Source: Erwinia sp. HDF1-3R (GTDB taxonomy: Bacteria > Pseudomonadota > Gammaproteobacteria > Enterobacterales > Enterobacteriaceae). Taken from it: a stretch of DNA of 64,000 bases. This document shows, in pieces, positions 45,752 to 54,783 of this stretch. Each line of letters begins with the position of its first letter. Positions within the stretch are counted from its first letter, which is position 1. Made by a program: the position numbers and the translations under genes. The stretch is from NCBI RefSeq assembly GCF_039621855.1, contig NZ_CP155071.1, forward strand, positions 4,526,001-4,590,000, in the 5' to 3' direction. The notes beneath the pieces were generated by a model. It saw only the letters and a list, made by a program, of their open reading frames with translations, had not been told where the DNA came from and did not search any database.

Positions 45752-46258
45752 TCAGTGAGTGGAGCTCTTTTCCCGGCGCGACATGCCGTCGAGATAGCCC
45801 ATCACAAAAGCGGAAAGGACGAAGGTCAGGTGAATCAGCACGTACCACATGAGCTTGTTATCAGGGATATTTTTCGCATCCATAAACACCCTCAGCAGGT
45901 GAATGGATGAGATCGCGACAATGGATGCCGCCACTTTATTTTTCAGCGAGCCGGAGTCCATCTTACCCAGCCAGCTCAGCTTCTCTTTATGTTCGGCGAT
46001 ATCTAATCTGGAAACAAAGTTTTCGTAGCCGGACAGCATCACCATCACCAGCAGGCCGCCCACCAGCGTCAGGTCAATCATCGACAGCAGTACCAGCACC
46101 AGATCGTTTTCGGCCATCGCCAGCACGTTGGGGAGCAGGTGAAAAACCTCCTGGAAGAACTTAATGGCCAGCGCCAGCAGTCCCAGTGAGAGGCCTAAAT
46201 AAATGGGCGCCAGCAGCCAGCGCGAAGCATAAATAAGGTTTTCAGTGAAACGTTCCAT
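45752..46258 (-). CDS. yqhA: YqhA-family inner-membrane protein
   Basis: 168 residues from the ATG at 46258 ('[20 protein letters not shown]', the typical family start); a longer frame to 46288 is unsupported. About four membrane helices; conserved '[20 protein letters not shown]' and '[19 protein letters not shown]'. Function unknown (UPF0114). Confidence 0.9.
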   Translation of the reverse strand: MERFTENLIYASRWLLAPIYLGLSLGLLALAIKFFQEVFHLLPNVLAMAENDLVLVLLSMIDLTLVGGLLVMVMLSGYENFVSRLDIAEHKEKLSWLGKMDSGSLKNKVAASIVAISSIHLLRVFMDAKNIPDNKLMWYVLIHLTFVLSAFVMGYLDGMSRREKSSTH

Positions 46259-46339
46259 AGCATTCCGTAAGCGTAGTAGATCGGCCAACAGTATACGTTA
46301 TCTTTTCCCGTTATGGTTCACCGCGCGCGAAGGTCGGAC

Positions 46340-46672
46340 TCAGTGAAATTCGCGGTACTGATTGCGATAGTCTCTGGGGGTCACGTTAAAGTGCTTTTTG
46401 AACACGCGCTGAAAGCACTGCTGGGAGGAAAAGCCCAGATCCATGGAAATGGTCATAATGGTTTTATGCGAACTGACCAGGCTTTTTGCCGCCTGATCCA
46501 ACCTGCGGCAGCGGATAAACGAGCCCAGGGTCATGCCTTTTTTCTCTTTAAACGCGCGCTGCAAATGCCATTTTGAGTAACCTGAACGGGCCGCGACGGC
46601 TTCGATATTGAGCCCGTCATCGAGGTGATCTTCGATCCAGTCAATAATTACGTCTACAATTTCGCCTTTCAC
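46340..46672 (-). CDS. Small AraC-family regulator, SoxS/RamA-like
   Basis: 110 residues from a GTG at 46672 with an AAGGAG box eight bases upstream; the ATG at 46702 has none. The protein is only the two-helix-turn-helix DNA-binding domain ('VAARSGYSKWHLQRAFKEKK', 'MDLGFSSQQCFQRVFKKHF'), as in SoxS, MarA, Rob(N) and RamA. Such proteins act by their amount and activate stress and efflux genes. No SoxR-type gene is next to it, so it is not a standard soxRS locus. It diverges from a LysR gene. Confidence 0.82.
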   Translation of the reverse strand: MKGEIVDVIIDWIEDHLDDGLNIEAVAARSGYSKWHLQRAFKEKKGMTLGSFIRCRRLDQAAKSLVSSHKTIMTISMDLGFSSQQCFQRVFKKHFNVTPRDYRNQYREFH

Positions 46673-46897
46673 TTGCTCTCTCCTTCGGCGGCCATCCTGC
46701 ATATGACGCCGCCGTTCCCGCAGGGGGAATAACGATGATAATTATAGTTTATTGATTTATAAGAGGTATCATTTGATATGCCTGAAAGATCGGCGGCAAA
46801 TCGAAATGTAATGGCGTGGATGGTATAAAGAAGCTTAAAATAGTTCAAATAGATAATATAAATGTCCATTTATAGATAATCTCTATACAGGTTAATC

Positions 46898-47797
46898 ATG
46901 TTCGATCTCAATTTGGTGCGCGTCTTTACGGCTATCTATGAAACCCGCAGCGTGAGCGGGGCGGCAAACCGACTATATATTACTCAACCCTCGGCCAGTT
47001 ACGCGCTGGCAAAGCTGCGGGATGAGACCAATGATGAGCTGTTTAAGCGCAGCCGCAGCGGCATGGAGCCGACGCCCACGGCAGTTCAGCTGTATAAGGT
47101 GTTCAAGAGATCCCTGACCGGCATTGATAAAGCCGTGGCGGAAACGCGTACCTTTTCTCCGGAAACCTCGCGGCATAAATTTCGCCTGGCGCTGTCGGAC
47201 TTAGGGGAACTGCTGCTGCTGCCGAAGCTGGTAGCCTGGCTGCGGCAGGCGGCTCCGAATATCCAGCTGGAGGTGTTACCGGTGGATATGGAGCGTCTGG
47301 ATGAGTGGCTGCTGACCGGCCGTATTGATGCCGCGCTGTGCAGCCGCAATGAATCCGTCTCTTCTGCCCAGCGCGAACTGATGCTCTACGAGCGCTACGT
47401 CTGCCTGCTGAATATCCATCATCCCAGCATTGGCGAGACGCTGTCGCTGGAGGAGTACCTGGACGCACAGCACGTGATTGTGTCAGCGACCAGCGGGCAT
47501 CATATTGTCGAGGACCGGCTAAAAGAGTTTGGCTTTGAGCGTGAGATTGCGGTGGAAGTGCCGCATTTTGCTGCCCTTGGCGAACTTATCGCCTCCAGCG
47601 AGCTGCTGGTTACCCTGCCCTCCAGCGCCGCTAAAATTTATGCCCGTCGGGGCAATGGACGCATTCTTGAACTGCCCTTTCAGGTGCCTAATCAGGAGGT
47701 TTTCCTTTATGGTCATACCGAAATCGGCGATATCACCGCTAAAACCTGGTTTTATGATGTGTTAAGGATTACCGGGCCTGGGATGATTGAACCCTGA
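46898..47797 (+). CDS. LysR-family transcriptional regulator
   Basis: 299 residues. 'MFDLNLVRVFTAIYETRSVS' and 'NRLYITQPSASYALAKLRD' give a NodD/SyrM-like winged helix; the C-terminal domain is a normal co-inducer fold. The adjacent divergent gene is the SoxS/RamA-like regulator (225 bp between starts), which is therefore a possible target. Effector unknown. Confidence 0.85.
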   Translation: MFDLNLVRVFTAIYETRSVSGAANRLYITQPSASYALAKLRDETNDELFKRSRSGMEPTPTAVQLYKVFKRSLTGIDKAVAETRTFSPETSRHKFRLALSDLGELLLLPKLVAWLRQAAPNIQLEVLPVDMERLDEWLLTGRIDAALCSRNESVSSAQRELMLYERYVCLLNIHHPSIGETLSLEEYLDAQHVIVSATSGHHIVEDRLKEFGFEREIAVEVPHFAALGELIASSELLVTLPSSAAKIYARRGNGRILELPFQVPNQEVFLYGHTEIGDITAKTWFYDVLRITGPGMIEP

Positions 47798-47973
47798 CGG
47801 AGGCGTGAGCCTGATAAGGCGGCCGTATGATTTGTGCAAAAAGGCGTCTTAACCTAGACTCATTGCGGTTTCCATACCGAATCTACCCCGGCTAAAAAGC
47901 TTATCTGAGCACGCCTGAAGATAATCCGCGTCAGGTCGCCGCCGCCAACCCGCCGTAAACAGGAAGCGCACCG

Positions 47974-49098
47974 ATGTCACTGACTCTTTTGACGCAGCTG
48001 GCCGATTTTCCCGCCAGCCAGTGGGATGCCCTCACTCCGGACGCGAGTCCCTTTACTCGTCACGCTTTTCTCAGCACGCTGGAAGAGAGTGGTTGTCTGG
48101 GTAAAGGCACCGGCTGGCAGCCGGAACACCTGCTGTGGAGTGAAAAGGGTCAGGCGCTGGCCGCCGTGCCCGGCTACCGAAAAGCGCACTCCCGAGGCGA
48201 ATACGTGTTTGATCACGCCTGGGCAGATGCCTGCCAGCGCGCCGGAATACCCTATTATCCTAAATGGCTGGCCGCCGTCCCCTTTAGCCCGGTCACGGGC
48301 GGCCGACTGCTTGGTGAGGCAGCGGCCGGAAAGAAACTGTTGCAGGCGATCCCGGACTTCCTGCATCAGCAGCAGCGATACAGCGCCCATATCAACTTTA
48401 GCGACGCGCACACCCACGCGATTATGCAGGACGAACCGGGCTGGCTGCTGCGCCTCGGCTGCCAGTATCACTGGCGTAACCCGGGATACCGGGATTTTCA
48501 GGACTTTCTCGACCAGCTCATGTCACGCAAGCGCAAGCAGATCCGTCGTGAACGCGAACGCGTTGCCAGCCAGGGTTTCGACTTTAGCTGGCTGGCGGGT
48601 CACCAGCTCAGCGAGACACACTGGGATTTTGTTTATACCTGCTATGCCAATACCTATGCGGTACGGGGACAGCGCCCTTACCTGACCCGACACTTCTTTA
48701 GCCTGCTGGCGGAAAGGATGCCTGAGGCCATCCGCGTGGTACTGGCAACCCGGCATGGCCAGGCGGTGGCGATGGCATTCAGCCTTATTGACGGTTCATC
48801 GCTCTATGGTCGCTACTGGGGATGCCTGGAAGAGTTTAACCACCTGCATTTTGAAACCTGTTTCTATCAGGGGATGGAGTACGCCATTGCGCAGGGCCTG
48901 TCACGCTTTGACGCCGGTGCGCAGGGTGAGCACAAGCTGGTACGGGGCTTTGAGCCGGTTATCACCGAATCCTGGCACCTGCTGCGCCATGAAGGCCTGC
49001 ATGACGCGGTGGCTGACTTTTTGCAGCAGGAGCGAGAAGGCGTCCACGCGTGGGCGGAAGAAGCCCGGCTGGCTTTACCCTTCCACCGTCCAGCTTAA
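47974..49098 (+). CDS. GNAT-fold acyltransferase-like protein (COG3146)
   Basis: 374 residues, full length for the COG3146/DUF482 family, with two GNAT-like halves: 'DASPFTRHAFLSTLEESGCL', 'FSDAHTHAIM', 'LMSRKRKQIRRERERVASQG' and 'GSSLYGRYWGCLEEFNHLHF', 'GAQGEHKLVRGFEPVITESW'. Distantly related to FemAB-type aminoacyl transferases; the natural reaction is not known. Ribosome site AGGAAG. Probably monocistronic. Confidence 0.8.
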   Translation: MSLTLLTQLADFPASQWDALTPDASPFTRHAFLSTLEESGCLGKGTGWQPEHLLWSEKGQALAAVPGYRKAHSRGEYVFDHAWADACQRAGIPYYPKWLAAVPFSPVTGGRLLGEAAAGKKLLQAIPDFLHQQQRYSAHINFSDAHTHAIMQDEPGWLLRLGCQYHWRNPGYRDFQDFLDQLMSRKRKQIRRERERVASQGFDFSWLAGHQLSETHWDFVYTCYANTYAVRGQRPYLTRHFFSLLAERMPEAIRVVLATRHGQAVAMAFSLIDGSSLYGRYWGCLEEFNHLHFETCFYQGMEYAIAQGLSRFDAGAQGEHKLVRGFEPVITESWHLLRHEGLHDAVADFLQQEREGVHAWAEEARLALPFHRPA

Positions 49099-49339
49099 AA
49101 TATATTCCCTTCGTATCAAATATAATAGCCAGGTTATTTTACTCACCTCGTGCGCAAGCATTATTTAACGTACATACTCAAATCAGGTTAGCTTTTCCGC
49201 CGCTCTAAAATAAACATCCCGGGAAAATAAAACCGACAACAGCCTTTATATTTCAATAAAAAATAATTAAATATCAGAAATTAAAACCAGCAGCCACGGG
49301 AAGCTTCGCGAGCCTGCGCTTTACAACGAGGGTAATACT

Positions 49340-51241
49340 ATGACGCCTGAGCGAAAAAACAGTCGCGTAAAAAAACTGCCGGTGCGCGCAGCCCAGCCCG
49401 ACAATAAGCTGCAGGTGCTTGATCAGAGCGGCAAGGCTATCGAATTCGGCAAAGTCGTTCTGGAACTGGCTTCATTAAAAGGGGGGGATGGCGGTGTATT
49501 AACGACTGTTGCAGACATCGCTGCACTGCGCGCCCTTGAACCTCGCTCCCCGGCAGAAATTGTGGTGGTGCTGGAATATGCGAAAGGTAGCAACAACGGT
49601 GGCGGGGTATTTGTTTACGACGTCAGCGACACCACCAGCAAAGAGGATTATGGTTTAACCATTGTCAGCCCGAAAGGGGCGCGCTGGAAACGATCGATCA
49701 ACGACCAAAATGACGTTAACGTCATCGCCTTTGGTGCCATACCGGGTGGAAAAGCTGACTGTCTGGAGGCAGTAAAACGCATGTGGTCCTGGTCACAGGC
49801 TAACAACCCGAATATTGGCATTAAGTTTCCTGCTGGCACTTTTTTAATTTCCCGCTTCGATATTTCAGACAAAGAGGTTAACCGTTTCAGGCTGGTCGGC
49901 GAACATGTCAACTCCGGTTATTACCCTGCCACGAAACTTATTTCAGATAAAAAAAATGGCGAGGTGATGTTCAGGGTTAATGCACGCTATATGGTGATTT
50001 CCGGCCTGGAGATTGATGGTCAGAGCAGCAACGGTTCACCGAATACGAAAGGTTTTTATAAAAATATTATTACAGCGGGTCAGTTTGTTCGCGTCACCAG
50101 CGTTAACTTCGTTAATCTTGGTGGTCGCGGGCTGGACCTGATCGATACGCTTGATTGTAAAATCGATCAGTGGTTTGCAAAAAAATGCAGCGGCACGGTG
50201 ATTTATGCCACCTGGTCTAATAATCCCAGCGGTAAGTGGGATCATATTACCGCCATTGAACTGTCAAACTTCAATATCCAGTACTGCACCACCAACCCGG
50301 CAATCGATCTTCAGCGTGCGGCCCAGTCGCTAATTTGGAACGGCTGGATTGAGCATACCGATTATCCCGGTAATATTTCCAACGGCCACTGGAGCCTGTA
50401 CGCGCTGAATATCGAGACATGCAAAAACCCGCTGGCATGTCACTACAGCCGCGTTGTCAATATCCAGTTCAACCAGCAAAACGGTGAGGGCCTGGATTTT
50501 TCAGAAAAGGGCGATCGCTGGGCTTTAATCTCAGAATACGAAATGGGCGACGTGCGGATTGAGAATCACGGCATCAGCGTTAATGGTTCGGTTAACTACC
50601 AGTATCTTACCTCACCCGACAGAATGGATAACCGCTCTGATAAAGAGAAATGGTTCGACCTGGGGGAATTCTTCCTGTCGCAAAACACCGCCCAGCTGCA
50701 TATCCGCATTGTGGGCTCTGCCTTCTACAGCAGCGCGGGCACCACTCAGAAAGGCTACACCGAACGTACCGCAGAGGGCGGCGCGGATATTTATCTGCAA
50801 AAAATCGGCGATAAGAACTATATCGGCAGCTGGGTCGGTGAAGGGTCCGTGCCGGTGACGCGCGTATTGTTACAGCCCGGGAGCAGCGGCGAGAAAATCA
50901 AAATGTATGTCAAAATCGCCAAATATACCGGCTACTGTATCGCGCTGATGGACACCAATGCCTTCGACCGCTATGCCGCAGGTATCCACTTTCGCTTTTA
51001 TAAGGCGTATACCCCCGCTACGGCAGCCGAGATTAAGCAGCTGGATGCTGCGGCTGATAACTGTTTTCATCAGCACTGGCTGGGCAGGGACAGGGTCGGG
51101 ATCGGTTTTAACAATGACGATGAACTGCTCATACTGGGCAAGCTGGCCAACATGAGTGCCTTTGATAGCGCCACGCAGTGCCTGCAGGTGCTGGTAAACG
51201 GAAAAACCTATGGGCTGGAGCTGAAGCCGCTGAAAAGCTGA
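49340..51241 (+). CDS. Right-handed beta-helix protein, tail-spike/depolymerase-like
   Basis: 633 residues, no signal peptide. An N-terminal module with 'TTVADIAALRALEP' and 'NGGGVFVYDVSD' is like the adaptor of phage tail spikes, followed by 'DVNVIAFGAIPGGKADCLEA', the usual opening of a pectin-lyase-fold beta-helix, and stacked coils to about residue 430. The C-terminal ~200 residues look like a beta-sandwich. Related proteins depolymerise or process exopolysaccharide, including AmsF-like proteins in Erwinia. No phage or capsule gene is adjacent. GAGGG box before the ATG. Fold is fairly certain, activity is not. Confidence 0.65.
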   Translation: MTPERKNSRVKKLPVRAAQPDNKLQVLDQSGKAIEFGKVVLELASLKGGDGGVLTTVADIAALRALEPRSPAEIVVVLEYAKGSNNGGGVFVYDVSDTTSKEDYGLTIVSPKGARWKRSINDQNDVNVIAFGAIPGGKADCLEAVKRMWSWSQANNPNIGIKFPAGTFLISRFDISDKEVNRFRLVGEHVNSGYYPATKLISDKKNGEVMFRVNARYMVISGLEIDGQSSNGSPNTKGFYKNIITAGQFVRVTSVNFVNLGGRGLDLIDTLDCKIDQWFAKKCSGTVIYATWSNNPSGKWDHITAIELSNFNIQYCTTNPAIDLQRAAQSLIWNGWIEHTDYPGNISNGHWSLYALNIETCKNPLACHYSRVVNIQFNQQNGEGLDFSEKGDRWALISEYEMGDVRIENHGISVNGSVNYQYLTSPDRMDNRSDKEKWFDLGEFFLSQNTAQLHIRIVGSAFYSSAGTTQKGYTERTAEGGADIYLQKIGDKNYIGSWVGEGSVPVTRVLLQPGSSGEKIKMYVKIAKYTGYCIALMDTNAFDRYAAGIHFRFYKAYTPATAAEIKQLDAAADNCFHQHWLGRDRVGIGFNNDDELLILGKLANMSAFDSATQCLQVLVNGKTYGLELKPLKS

Positions 51242-51336
51242 GTGCGCTCCGGCAGTTTACTACGGGGCAGGATCCTGCCCCAGGTGGCCGCCTGCTGGTA
51301 GAGGATAGGGTCTCTGTGAGACTGTTCGATATCATC

Positions 51337-51909
51337 CTATTTTGGACATTCCATATAACTGTTCACCGTATCAGCCCAGTTTACACTACCAGAAAACGCA
51401 GGACTGTCAGGGGCGGCGGAAGGATCGACGAGCATATAATCTGGCTGATAACCCGGTGCACCAATGCCCTTCACCTTCAGGCAAAGCGCGCTCTTTTTTT
51501 GTGAATCCTTCATGCCCAGCTGAATCTGTTCCCAAAGCCTATTCTTTTGTACATCATCAAGTTGATTAATACTTTCTGTCAGGAGACGCCCATGCATTGA
51601 GCGTGCATACTGAGTATTTACCCGCATAGCATCATACCAGGTATAACTCCCTGCCAGCGCGTAAAAGAATACCGCATTATCGAAAACACCTGCATTAACG
51701 CATTCGTTCATTGCCTGATAAAGGGCCTTCGGATAAACAGGTGGGCTATTCGGCACTTTATTATTACAAAATTCGCCCTTGATCCCTTGAGACCCTGTCA
51801 CAGTATTTACCTTAGTCATTGTCATTGACTGACAACCGGTCATCAACACACAGAATGACAAAGTCACCACTAATCTAAGAGAGGATCTACCATTCAATAT
51901 TTTGGTCAT
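51337..51909 (-). CDS. Lipoprotein at the end of the type III operon
   Basis: 190 residues from the second of two ATGs (51909), better spaced from the GGAG box than the first at 51912. Lipobox 'VLMTGC' gives a lipidated cysteine. Three or four further cysteines ('GEFCNNK', 'MNECVNAG', 'SALCLKV', 'MECPK') suggest disulfides. A helical middle ('FFYALAGSYTWYDAMRVNTQ') dominates. I recognise no family; it does not look like the SPI-1 pilotin InvH. It overlaps the small gene upstream and so belongs to the prg-org transcript. A role as an alternative pilotin is possible but unproven. Confidence 0.7.
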   Translation of the reverse strand: MTKILNGRSSLRLVVTLSFCVLMTGCQSMTMTKVNTVTGSQGIKGEFCNNKVPNSPPVYPKALYQAMNECVNAGVFDNAVFFYALAGSYTWYDAMRVNTQYARSMHGRLLTESINQLDDVQKNRLWEQIQLGMKDSQKKSALCLKVKGIGAPGYQPDYMLVDPSAAPDSPAFSGSVNWADTVNSYMECPK

Positions 51910-52084
51910 CATTCACTCCATCGGATAAAAGGATTTTCTGCTTCCATTCTTCATACATCAACGTAAAACCAAAGCTTGGCTCTGACATTTTCCTGGACAA
52001 AATTTCATCAAGTGAGTGAATATCCTCTGCACAAGAGGTGCTGGAAATAGACTCCATGCTACCAATAGAATTAATTGCTTCCAT
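51887..52084 (-). CDS. Small unknown protein in the orgC position
   Basis: 65 residues; GGAAGG box nine bases before the ATG and 14-bp overlap with the end of orgB, which argue that it is real. In SPI-1 the gene after orgB is orgC, about twice this length; I see no clear similarity. The C-terminal half ('FTLMYEEWKQKILLSDG') is likely helical. It may be a small export substrate or assembly factor, or a shortened OrgC. Confidence 0.55.
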   Translation of the reverse strand: MEAINSIGSMESISSTSCAEDIHSLDEILSRKMSEPSFGFTLMYEEWKQKILLSDGVNDDQNIEW

Positions 52085-52802
52085 CCGTTAAGCCTTCCCA
52101 TGTATTTTCGGTAAAGTTATTTACTTTATCAACCGGCTGGTAGTAAAGCGCAATCCGTTGATGCAAACCTTGAATAGCCTCAGCGGAGATTTTTTGACTG
52201 TCGTAATAAAAATCGCGGTTATCCATTAATGATTTAACAGTAGAAGCGATATACTCTTCAGGATAGAACTCGGCCAGATGTTCTTTATACTTAAAGACAA
52301 ATCGAGGTTCCTGATGATACTGAAAAACAACGCTACCCTGGTGCTTATTTTTAATAGCCTCCGTGAGGTTAACTTTGAATCTCCGGTTGGCATACGGCAT
52401 AAGAATATATAAAGGCAAATCGTCATTCTTCTTATCTAACGTATCAATCCATTCATCGACTATTTTAAGCAACACGTTTTCTTGATCAAACAATTCTGTC
52501 AGTAATTTTTTGATGTCACTCTCTACTTTTAGATAAAGTTCCTCAGCATATTGAACACTGTTATCGATGTATTGGCAGACTGAATCTACGGACATCAGTA
52601 ATCCGCGTTCGTAGCCTGTACGATACGACTCTTTACGGATACTTTCGCTTTCACGAACTGCATCTTTGACTATTTTTCTAGCCCTGGACTCCGCCCTGGC
52701 GATAATGTCATCACTTTCCCTCATTTTCTTTAAAAATGAGCCAGGCACCAGGACACTTTCCAACGCTTTATGGAAAATAATATCATTAGTTTCGGCTTGC
52801 AT
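52071..52802 (-). CDS. orgB: Type III stator/sorting-platform protein OrgB (SctL)
   Basis: 243 residues. Charged, coiled-coil N-terminal half ('DDIIARAESRARKIVKDAVR') followed by a globular C-terminal domain, as in the OrgB/MxiN/YscL family that links the cytoplasmic ATPase to the sorting platform. Overlaps orgA by 17 bp and the next gene by 14 bp. Assignment rests on position and layout as much as on sequence. Confidence 0.82.
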   Translation of the reverse strand: MQAETNDIIFHKALESVLVPGSFLKKMRESDDIIARAESRARKIVKDAVRESESIRKESYRTGYERGLLMSVDSVCQYIDNSVQYAEELYLKVESDIKKLLTELFDQENVLLKIVDEWIDTLDKKNDDLPLYILMPYANRRFKVNLTEAIKNKHQGSVVFQYHQEPRFVFKYKEHLAEFYPEEYIASTVKSLMDNRDFYYDSQKISAEAIQGLHQRIALYYQPVDKVNNFTENTWEGLTDGSN

Positions 52803-53325
52803 GTTGAATGGCCATTCTTATCAGTAATTCATTTTCATCTGATGGAAAAAAAGGCGGCATGTTATCCTGATATACCCTGGGAAACAAAAGAGGGATTCTT
52901 TCTTTCATTACCTTTGATACAGGACCACAGAATGCCAATAGCTCCTGGCATGCAACCGCCCAAAGCTGGTCGAATGTGAACCTGTCGCTCAGCTCGTCCC
53001 TGGAGTCCGTTATATCAGCCAGTGCAAATTGCCGCGTTATATTATCAAGCATAATAAAATTTCCATACCAGGCGAGACTTGACCGATGACGCTGGCATAT
53101 AGCCATAAAAGCTGCTCTCGATAGTAAATCCCAGTGCTTAGCGAGATAGTGCTCCTTACTATTACTCAGCGCCAGCTGTCCGGTTGAGAGCTTATACTTG
53201 CTTAAGATAATATCATTCAAAATACTGCGGCATCTGACAGAGGCTAATTTTTCCGGCACTGAGAATCGTTGTGGATGGATCCATGAGATAGGATCGTACA
53301 CAATCTTATTCACGTTAACGTGCAT
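52786..53325 (-). CDS. orgA: Type III sorting-platform protein OrgA (SctK)
   Basis: 179 residues from the ATG at 53325, with AAGGG nine bases upstream; a GTG two codons earlier is too close to that box. Features shared with OrgA/MxiK: 'VYDPISWIHPQRF' near the N-terminus, 'LLSRAAFMAICQRHRSSLAW' and 'FTFDQLWAVACQEL'. OrgA bridges the sorting platform to the inner ring (PrgH). The start overlaps the end of prgK by 11 bp. Confidence 0.82.
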   Translation of the reverse strand: MHVNVNKIVYDPISWIHPQRFSVPEKLASVRCRSILNDIILSKYKLSTGQLALSNSKEHYLAKHWDLLSRAAFMAICQRHRSSLAWYGNFIMLDNITRQFALADITDSRDELSDRFTFDQLWAVACQELLAFCGPVSKVMKERIPLLFPRVYQDNMPPFFPSDENELLIRMAIQHASRN

Positions 53326-54190
53326 TATCACTACCCTTCACATTTCCTTTAGCGCTAAGATCCTCAGAAACGCTGGCTAATGAGTTTTTATCCTCTGGCA
53401 TCTCTCTTTTCAGCGTCTCTTTTCTGCTGAAAAAATTTCCCTTCTTAAAACCATGGCGGTTTTTTAATGTTGTTGCCAGAGAATGGTTACTCCTCTTTAC
53501 AAATAACATAAAAAACATCAACAAACCCAGTGTTAATAGCCCGCCAATAAGTAGCCATGATGTACTGGTAGGAGAGCTTGCCGGTGATGCGAGGGGTGGA
53601 ATACGCTGAACATTATCCACCTTTGAAAGCACCACAGAGATATTGTCATAATCTATGTCGTCAAAGCTATTTTTTAAGAAACGCTTAACATCGCCAATTA
53701 AAAGAGTCGTATCGACGATACGATTATCGTAGTTAAGTAATGATGATAAATGAACCGGCTTCTTTTTCCTTTCGCCCTCGCCCGCGTCAAAATCATAGCT
53801 AACATGGACGCGCGCCGAGACGACTCCCTGGATAGCCAGCAAGGACTGTGCAAGTCGCTGTTCTATACCAGAGTAAAGACGCGCTTTTTCCGCACGCGGT
53901 GATGAAACCAGTGAATCGGCTGGAAACATTTGTGCTATTTCCATATTAGGCTGACGGGGTAGCCCATAGGTAGCCATAAGATCCACGGCGGCGGCAAAAT
54001 CTCGGGGTTCGACCGAAACGCTAAAGCCTTCCTTTAGAGCCCCCTTCTTCATCGCCAGAATGTTATTACGCTGTAATAGCGCAATAACGTCGTTTGCCTG
54101 GCTTTGATCAAGGCCTTTCAATAACTCGTCCTGCTTACACCCGGTAAGGAGGAGGACGGTTAGTGGCAATACTAGATGAATTTTTTTCAT
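53315..54190 (-). CDS. prgK: Type III inner-ring lipoprotein PrgK (SctJ)
   Basis: 291 residues, longer than Salmonella PrgK (252). Lipobox 'LLLTGCKQ' (C18); two periplasmic ring-building domains of the FliF/YscJ type ('NDVIALLQRNNILAMKKGAL', 'GIEQRLAQSLLAIQGVVSAR'), a membrane helix at about 211-231, and a basic/acidic cytoplasmic tail of some 60 residues that accounts for the extra length. Forms the inner-membrane ring with PrgH. Starts 2 bp after prgJ. Confidence 0.93.
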   Translation of the reverse strand: MKKIHLVLPLTVLLLTGCKQDELLKGLDQSQANDVIALLQRNNILAMKKGALKEGFSVSVEPRDFAAAVDLMATYGLPRQPNMEIAQMFPADSLVSSPRAEKARLYSGIEQRLAQSLLAIQGVVSARVHVSYDFDAGEGERKKKPVHLSSLLNYDNRIVDTTLLIGDVKRFLKNSFDDIDYDNISVVLSKVDNVQRIPPLASPASSPTSTSWLLIGGLLTLGLLMFFMLFVKRSNHSLATTLKNRHGFKKGNFFSRKETLKREMPEDKNSLASVSEDLSAKGNVKGSDNAR

Positions 54191-54192
54191 TA

Positions 54193-54495
54193 TCAGGAGC
54201 GCAGTAAAGTCTCTACAGCACTGACACCTTTACGAGTTAATGTACTAATCATGGATACCTGCAGATTATAATCTGAGGTTCTTTGTTGCAGCTTGAATAA
54301 TTCAGCTGGATCGGAGGTGACTCTACCCATCTGCAATCTGTTGATGACATCTGCCTGTTCCGCCTGAGCCTCCGATGCAGTTCTGGCATAGGCCTGAATC
54401 ATACGCTCTTCCAGCGACATCGGTGACGGATCGGACATAGTAATATCGGATGTCTGACCAGAGAACGCCTGAATTGAGTTAATTAGAATACTCAT
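54193..54495 (-). CDS. prgJ: Type III inner-rod protein PrgJ (SctI)
   Basis: 100 residues. The C-terminus 'MISTLTRKGVSAVETLLRS' is nearly the same as Salmonella PrgJ ('STLTRKGVGAVETLLRS'), and 'DYNLQVSM' precedes it. Forms the adaptor between export gate and needle. Follows prgI after 20 bp with an ACGGA box. Confidence 0.95.
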   Translation of the reverse strand: MSILINSIQAFSGQTSDITMSDPSPMSLEERMIQAYARTASEAQAEQADVINRLQMGRVTSDPAELFKLQQRTSDYNLQVSMISTLTRKGVSAVETLLRS

Positions 54496-54515
54496 AATAT
54501 ATCCGTAAAAAGTGG

Positions 54516-54782
54516 TTATCGGAAGTTGGTGATAATAGCGGACGCAACGTCCTTATACACTTTCACAACGTTAGACTGCGCATTACGATAAAGTGTATAT
54601 TCCGACAAGCGGGATTGATATTTAGCAAGATACTCAGGGTTAGAGGGATCGCTCTTAAGGTGCTCCAGTGCCGCACTCAGCTCTTCATTAAGATTAGTCA
54701 CACCGGTATCGAAATCGCCGGACATAGCGGATAAAAAACCGTCCCAGCCTTCCATAATTTCATCAATTCTTGAAACGCTCAT
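54516..54782 (-). CDS. prgI: Type III needle protein PrgI (SctF)
   Basis: 88 residues: helix-turn-helix needle subunit with 'FDTGVTNLNEEL', the turn 'SDPSNPEYLAKYQ', 'RLSEYTLYRNAQSNVVKVYK' and the terminal 'IITNFR', all as in PrgI. About eight residues longer at the N-terminus than Salmonella PrgI. One base separates it from prgH. Confidence 0.95.
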   Translation of the reverse strand: MSVSRIDEIMEGWDGFLSAMSGDFDTGVTNLNEELSAALEHLKSDPSNPEYLAKYQSRLSEYTLYRNAQSNVVKVYKDVASAIITNFR

Positions 54783-54783
54783 G

